From the IMG/VR virus record IMGVR_UViG_3300018875_000069, positions 1 to 40,102 of that record: a stretch of 40,102 nucleotides of DNA; one strand, given 5' to 3'. The notes under the pieces were generated by a model. That model saw nothing but the letters and a program-made list of their open reading frames with translations, was not told the origin of the DNA and ran no database searches. The position numbers and the translations under genes were made by a program. Position 1 is the stretch's first letter; each line of letters begins with the position of its first letter. Below, piece after piece: positions 36,459 to 40,102 of the stretch. This DNA comes from a virus.

Positions 36459-37085
36459 ATGTTTGATCTTTACCAAATCACTCCACTTGAAGAGTGGATT
36501 GAAACCCGGTACAAGGCTATTGGCATTCATTCCTCTGCTGACCTCGATATTGACGACATCGCACTGTCTTTCGGCATCAAAATATTTTACCTTCCATCGG
36601 CCAAAGAAGAAGCAATTTGGGATGATGAAGATGCTGCTATATTCCTTAATTCAAACAAATCGTTAGAGGAAATCCGTGAGTCTTTTTTTCATGAATTAAG
36701 CCATCCACTTCTTCATTCTGGTGATCAATTGATGCTCCCATCCATCTTTCGAGAGCTACAGGAAACCCAAGCAAGGCAGTTTCAACTATATGCAGCATTG
36801 CCATACTTTATGATTAAAGAGTTAAAACTCCCACCGCATAAGAACGAAGCCATTGGGCTGTTGGCCCAACGATTCAAGGTTACTCCCATGCTCGCCAAGC
36901 GACGGTTAGAGCAAATTGAGGCACGCATCAACAAAGTTATATTAGATCAGGAGCTTGTTTTGCATTTACAGAGCAAATACAGGAAAGCAGATCCGAAGAA
37001 ATGGACAGATGAAACGAAACGTATCTTGCATCAACTGAATCGGCAGTTAATTTCAAAAGGTGAGAAAGGAATCGTGATTCCCTAA
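36459..37085 (+). CDS. immA: ImmA/IrrE-family metallopeptidase
   Basis: 208 aa from the ATG at 36459 with GGGGGG upstream. The zinc motif HELSH lies at about residues 78-82 (SFFHELSHPLLHSG), with a downstream glutamate in QETQARQFQLYAALP (about 103-117) as the family's third ligand. The N-terminal part (PLEEWIETRYKAIGIHSSAD) and the C-terminal helices (LAKRRLEQIEARIN) agree with phage and ICE ImmA proteins. ImmA cleaves the XRE repressor (ImmR-type) to allow induction, so it probably acts on the repressor at 33661. It overlaps the next gene (TAATG). Confidence 0.88.
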   Translation: MFDLYQITPLEEWIETRYKAIGIHSSADLDIDDIALSFGIKIFYLPSAKEEAIWDDEDAAIFLNSNKSLEEIRESFFHELSHPLLHSGDQLMLPSIFRELQETQARQFQLYAALPYFMIKELKLPPHKNEAIGLLAQRFKVTPMLAKRRLEQIEARINKVILDQELVLHLQSKYRKADPKKWTDETKRILHQLNRQLISKGEKGIVIP

Positions 37086-37441
37086 TGGCAGAAATCAAAG
37101 TGTATTACGATTATCACGAGGGACAGCTTGTGCCACTCTGGTTCGTTTTTATATTCAAGCAAGGTACAATTGATTGGGACAAAAGTAGAATCAACTTCCG
37201 GATAGATGCACCTTTTCAGCGGATGCATACGGAAGACTCCGATCAGTCTGCCATCGGCGTCTCAATACTTGATTCTGACTTGACAGTAATTCCATCAAAA
37301 CCCGGACATTTTCGCGTAAACCTGGAGGCAGTACGACAACGAATTGAAACTGAATATGGAATTGATGTCCAAGAGGTTGAGCAACTTGTCATCCAGGTGT
37401 CCGATATTGAAGAAATATTGCAAATGAATCCATATCGCTAA
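37085..37441 (+). CDS. Unknown protein coupled to ImmA
   Basis: 118 aa. The ATG overlaps the ImmA stop codon (TAATG). The sequence KVYYDYHEGQLVPLWFVFIF, KQGTIDWDKSRINFRIDAPF, NLEAVRQRIETEYGIDVQEV is a small alpha/beta protein. It ends ...VIQVSDIEEILQMNPYR. No family recognised. Coupling to ImmA suggests a regulator or partner of repressor cleavage, but this is inference from gene order. Confidence 0.7.
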   Translation: MAEIKVYYDYHEGQLVPLWFVFIFKQGTIDWDKSRINFRIDAPFQRMHTEDSDQSAIGVSILDSDLTVIPSKPGHFRVNLEAVRQRIETEYGIDVQEVEQLVIQVSDIEEILQMNPYR

Positions 37442-37458
37442 TATCTTCCGAAACAAGT

Positions 37459-37464
37459 TATAAT
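37459..37464 (+). promoter_or_regulatory. -10 element before the integrase gene
   Basis: TATAAT on the plus strand, 17 bases before the integrase ATG; no clear -35 is present (GCTAAT at the 17-base distance). The ribosome site GGGAGGTGATCAC follows at once. The integrase may thus be expressed independently of the ImmA unit. Confidence 0.45.
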
Positions 37465-37481
37465 CATGGGGAGGTGATCAC

Positions 37482-39044
37482 ATGAACCGCCCTACCCATT
37501 TGGACGTATTTGTTTACCTTCGCAAGAGCCGGAAGGACGTTGAAGAGGAACGTAAAGCCCTTGAAAACAATACTCCCTTTGACACACTGGCCAAGCATCG
37601 CCGTGAATTGCTTGAGTTGATTCGTCGGGAAGGCCATAGTGTCATTGATATCTTTGAGGAAGTGGTCTCGGGTGAGTACATATCAGAACGTCCGGAGATG
37701 CAGGAACTGTTGCGAAGAGTGGATGATGGCGAAATTGAAGCAGTCGTAGTAATGGATCTGGATCGCCTGGGGCGGGGAGACATGGTAGACGCGGGAACCA
37801 TATTCCGGACATTCCGTGACTCCGAGACCTTGATCGTCACTCCTACAGAAGTGATCGACTGTACGGCCGAAGGTGCCGAGCTCTTGTTTGGTTTCAAATC
37901 TATGATCGCTCGTGAAGAACTCAAGCTGATCAACAAACGCCTCCAGGGGGGCCGGCGCCGATCAGCGAAAGACGGTAAATCGATCACTCGAAAACCACCC
38001 TACGGATACTCCCGGGACGAGAACCTCAAACTCTTCCCTCATCCAGAAGAGGCGGCCATTGTCAGGAAAATTTTCGAAATGATTGCCAGTGGCCACGGAC
38101 GGCAAGCCGTAGTAAAGCACCTGGACTCCCTCGGTATTAAGCCGCCTGAGGGAGGGTTATGGGAGCAGTCTACCATCTCAAGCATCGTCAAAAATGAAGT
38201 GTATCTTGGCCATATCATCTGGGGGAAGGAAAAGCACCTCAAACGGAATGGCAAGAGAGTTCGCAAGAAAGTCCCGCCAGAGCAATGGATTCGCCACGAA
38301 AACGCTCACGAAGCCATCGTCCGCCAAGAACTCTTTGATGACGCGAATGCTGCGCTCCGCGAAAGATGGAGGGCCCCTACTAAAGCTGGTGTAGGGCTTT
38401 CGAACCCTTTGGCTGGCATAATCAAGTGCGGCATTTGCGAAAGAGCGTTGTATTTGTCCAGAACTGCAGATCGGCCAAACCCACAGCTGCGCTGCATTAA
38501 TCCAAGGTGTCAGCCTATCCAAAAGGGCGTTCTGCTCCCCCTGGCTGAGCAGCGGATCCTTCTCGCACTTGACTTACTGGCTCAGAAGTCATCGGTCTCC
38601 GAAAAGGAACTGACCCAATCGCTCGATGACGATACAGACGACGTTATAGAAGCCAAGCAGAAACAGATTGCTCAACTCCAGCAGACAATTGAAGAATTGC
38701 ATTCAATGCGGGAAACCGCATTTGAAATGCTCGAGAAAAAGGTCTACAGTGAAGAAATATTCCTGCAGCGACACAAGAGCATTTCCGATAAATTGAAAGA
38801 AGTGGAATTGGCAATCTCCCGCCTTCAGGGCGAGATCGAAGAGGATCTGAGGAAAAAGAAGTATCAAAAAACCATTGTACCCAAGGTCCGTGCCCTGCTG
38901 GAAAACTACAACAGTCTTCCGACTGCTGAACAAAAAAATCACCTCCTCAAAACGATCATTGAGAAGGCGCTGTTCATCCGTAAAAAAGAATGGACAAAGA
39001 AAGACCACTTTGAAATCGAAATCATTCCGCGGTTCCCGGTATAA
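37482..39044 (+). CDS. Large serine integrase
   Basis: 520 aa. The catalytic serine is in VYLRKSRKD (S16), and the resolvase core continues with SGEYISERPEMQELLRRVDD, AVVVMDLDRLGRGDMVDAG and the E helix EELKLINKRLQGGRRRSAKD. The recombinase domain (KPPYGYSRDENLKLF...VYLGHIIWGKEK) and a zinc-ribbon (CGICERALYLSRT...CINPRC) follow, then a coiled coil (about 385-470: KQKQIAQLQQTIEELHSMRE). Domain order is that of phiC31/SPbeta-type large serine integrases. It lies beside attR and integrates and, with a directionality factor, excises the element. The gene ends 34 bases before the attR core. Confidence 0.96.
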   Translation: MNRPTHLDVFVYLRKSRKDVEEERKALENNTPFDTLAKHRRELLELIRREGHSVIDIFEEVVSGEYISERPEMQELLRRVDDGEIEAVVVMDLDRLGRGDMVDAGTIFRTFRDSETLIVTPTEVIDCTAEGAELLFGFKSMIAREELKLINKRLQGGRRRSAKDGKSITRKPPYGYSRDENLKLFPHPEEAAIVRKIFEMIASGHGRQAVVKHLDSLGIKPPEGGLWEQSTISSIVKNEVYLGHIIWGKEKHLKRNGKRVRKKVPPEQWIRHENAHEAIVRQELFDDANAALRERWRAPTKAGVGLSNPLAGIIKCGICERALYLSRTADRPNPQLRCINPRCQPIQKGVLLPLAEQRILLALDLLAQKSSVSEKELTQSLDDDTDDVIEAKQKQIAQLQQTIEELHSMRETAFEMLEKKVYSEEIFLQRHKSISDKLKEVELAISRLQGEIEEDLRKKKYQKTIVPKVRALLENYNSLPTAEQKNHLLKTIIEKALFIRKKEWTKKDHFEIEIIPRFPV

Positions 39045-39058
39045 ACGGGGGCCGCTTT
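39029..39058 (+). terminator. Terminator of the integrase gene
   Basis: GCGGTTCCCG, loop GTATAAA with the stop codon TAA, CGGGGGCCGC followed by TTTGT on the plus strand. Ten pairs with two G-U. It stops transcription just before attR. Confidence 0.7.
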
Positions 39059-39060
39059 GT

Positions 39061-39094
39061 GTATATATCATCATGAAGTGTACTGATTGACTTC
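39061..39094. other. attR core with phage arm
   Basis: The core TGTACTGATTGACTTC at 39079-39094 repeats the attL core. The phage arm GTATATATCAT (39061-39071) mirrors ATGATATATAC at attL. The reconstructed attP is GTATATATCAT-NANGAAGT-... about a centre at the TG dinucleotide (39084-39085), with 18 of 24 positions symmetrical. Confidence 0.93.
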
Positions 39095-40102
39095 CCCATA
39101 GCCAAAAATGTTGCTGCGCTGCATCAACTCCTGGACCAGTTTCACGCAGCGTTCGTTGTCGGAGGTGAGATTATCCCCGTCAGAGAAATGGAAGGGATAG
39201 ATATTGTACTGGGCCGGCGGGTAGCGGGCGTCGATAATCTCGAGCGCCTTCCTGTAGGCGGAGGAGCAAATCGTGCCGCCGCTCTCCCCTTTGGAGAAAA
39301 AGGCTTCCTCCGTCACTTCCTTGGCATCCGTATGATGGGCGATAAAGACGATCTCTACCTTTTCATACTTGGTTCGCAGGAAGCGCAGCATCCAGAAAAA
39401 GAAGCTGCGGGCGATGTACTTTTCAAAGACGCCCATCGAACCGGAGGTATCCATCATGGCGATGATCACGGCGTTGGAGTGCGGCTTGACGATCTCTTCC
39501 CAGGTTTTGAAGCGCAGGTCTTCGTCGGTAATCCCCAGTTCCATGTCACTGTAGCCGGCCAGGGCATTGCGGCGGAGTGCGGCCAGCAGCGTGCGCCGCT
39601 TGTCGATGTTGCCCATTAGCCCTTTTTTGCGGATATCATTGAAGCGGATCTCTTCGACGATGATGTTCTGCTCATCTTTCGGCTTCAGATTGGGCAGCTC
39701 CAGCTCGGCGAAGAGCATCGCTTCCAGCTCTTCCACCGTGATCTCCGCTTCGTAGTAATCCGCACCAGGTTGGTCGCCTGCGCCCTGCCCTTTGCCCGGT
39801 CCCTGGGCGGGGTCTCCGTCGCGGGCGATCACGTCGCCGACCTTGCTGTTTCCCTTGCCCTGGCCGCCGTGCTGCCCCTTCTGGAAGTTATAGCGAAACC
39901 GGTATTCATCCAACGAACGGATTGGGATTTTTACCACTTCCCGGCCATTGGACATGATGATGCTCTCTTCGCTGACCAGATCGGGCAGGTTTTTCTTGAT
40001 CGCCTCTTTGACCTTTTCCTGATGCCGCGTCTGGTCTTGATGCCCTTTGCGATGCAGCGACCAGTCTTCCTTGGAGACAATAAATGAGGTCGAATCGTCC
40101 AT
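39071..40102 (-). CDS. yhbH: YhbH (DUF444) sporulation protein, 5' part truncated by prophage
   Basis: 343 codons to a phage-borne stop. The first 341 codons are yhbH; the last two (TS) and TGA come from the phage arm. The N-terminal part ([20 protein letters not shown]) is the typical family start; the ATG is at the window edge, so a slightly longer start cannot be excluded. The glycine-rich linker (about 78-112) precedes a VWA-like domain with the metal-binding DTSGSMG at about 218-224 and FSDGDN at about 306-311. The C-terminal piece (starting NRHSTLMS) is at 1-126. YhbH/YeaH proteins occur with the PrkA kinase and SpoVR and are sporulation-associated in Bacillus (known from the literature). 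In this lysogen only a C-terminally truncated protein can be made until excision. Confidence 0.93.
   Translation of the reverse strand: MDDSTSFIVSKEDWSLHRKGHQDQTRHQEKVKEAIKKNLPDLVSEESIIMSNGREVVKIPIRSLDEYRFRYNFQKGQHGGQGKGNSKVGDVIARDGDPAQGPGKGQGAGDQPGADYYEAEITVEELEAMLFAELELPNLKPKDEQNIIVEEIRFNDIRKKGLMGNIDKRRTLLAALRRNALAGYSDMELGITDEDLRFKTWEEIVKPHSNAVIIAMMDTSGSMGVFEKYIARSFFFWMLRFLRTKYEKVEIVFIAHHTDAKEVTEEAFFSKGESGGTICSSAYRKALEIIDARYPPAQYNIYPFHFSDGDNLTSDNERCVKLVQELMQRSNIFGYGEVNQYTS

Larger units (their letters stand above)
111..39094. mobile_element. Integrated P2-like-tailed prophage interrupting yhbH
   Basis: The element is bounded by a 16-bp direct repeat and contains a full set of lysogeny, replication, packaging, head, tail, lysis and integration genes. 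The contractile tail genes follow the P2 order, while the terminase, portal and head-tail joiner are lambda-like and the capsid is Mu gpT-like, so the genome is a module mosaic. Nearly all structural genes run on the minus strand with stop/start overlaps. I see only one broken gene among core functions (a small early gene at 27196-27426), so the prophage is probably still functional. The ends are exact: removing it restores an uninterrupted yhbH frame. Confidence 0.96.

Noticed and set aside
39188-39619. Plus-strand open frame opposite yhbH
   Set aside because: Antisense to the conserved YhbH VWA region; no ribosome site or protein-like character.

Overview
The window holds one almost complete, integrated contractile-tailed prophage (about 39.0 kb, 111-39094). 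It is inserted in the sporulation gene yhbH of an endospore-forming Firmicute, probably a Bacillales member of the Brevibacillus/Paenibacillaceae type (inferred from the YhbH protein and the strong AGGAGG-type ribosome sites; the genus is not provable here). The two halves of yhbH are the only chromosomal DNA: the 3' end at 1-126 and the 5' 343 codons at 39071-40102, both on the minus strand. A 16-bp direct repeat (111-126 and 39079-39094) marks attL and attR. Joining the two ends restores yhbH in frame. Joining the two phage ends gives a 48-bp imperfect palindromic attP with perfect 11-bp outer arms, as expected for the large serine integrase at 37482-39044.

Layout, read in the main (minus) transcription direction from right to left. 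A lysogeny switch (33298-34101) has a Cro-like protein, a CI-like repressor and divergent promoters with three repressor-site-like repeats. The early region (33283-26654) holds small genes, a DnaD-type initiator with four phased palindromic iterons inside its gene, a DnaC-type loader, more small genes and the late regulator ArpU. It is interrupted by plus-strand units (27795-28324, 28530-28730). Next come an AT-rich membrane-protein cassette (25381-26130), a short tyrosine recombinase and a likely packaging site. The head genes (24479-17862) are a lambda-like GpA terminase, portal and gpW plus a prohead protease/Mu gpT-like capsid fusion. The tail is P2-like (17865-3334): Z, terminator, sheath, tube, E/E' with a -1 frameshift, tape measure, X, D, V, U, W, J, I and fibres. 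Lysis genes (XkdX, TcdE-type holin, amidase, second holin-like protein) end at a terminator at 1636-1655. Small separately transcribed genes then fill the space to attL.

To the right of the repressor, on the plus strand, lies an AT-rich three-gene cassette (34141-36387) bounded by terminators on both sides. It encodes a 395-aa unknown protein, a zinc-ribbon protein and a two-TM membrane protein homologous in layout to the one at 25381-26130. It sits where accessory immunity or exclusion genes are usually found, and I recognise none of its families; it is the best candidate for an undescribed system. ImmA, an unknown partner protein and the integrase follow.

The main biological hypothesis is that this prophage works like skin/SPbeta-type elements, with integrase-driven excision rebuilding a sporulation gene. 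The small DNA-binding protein beside attL is a candidate directionality factor. All function calls come from reading motifs and gene order; no database search was run.
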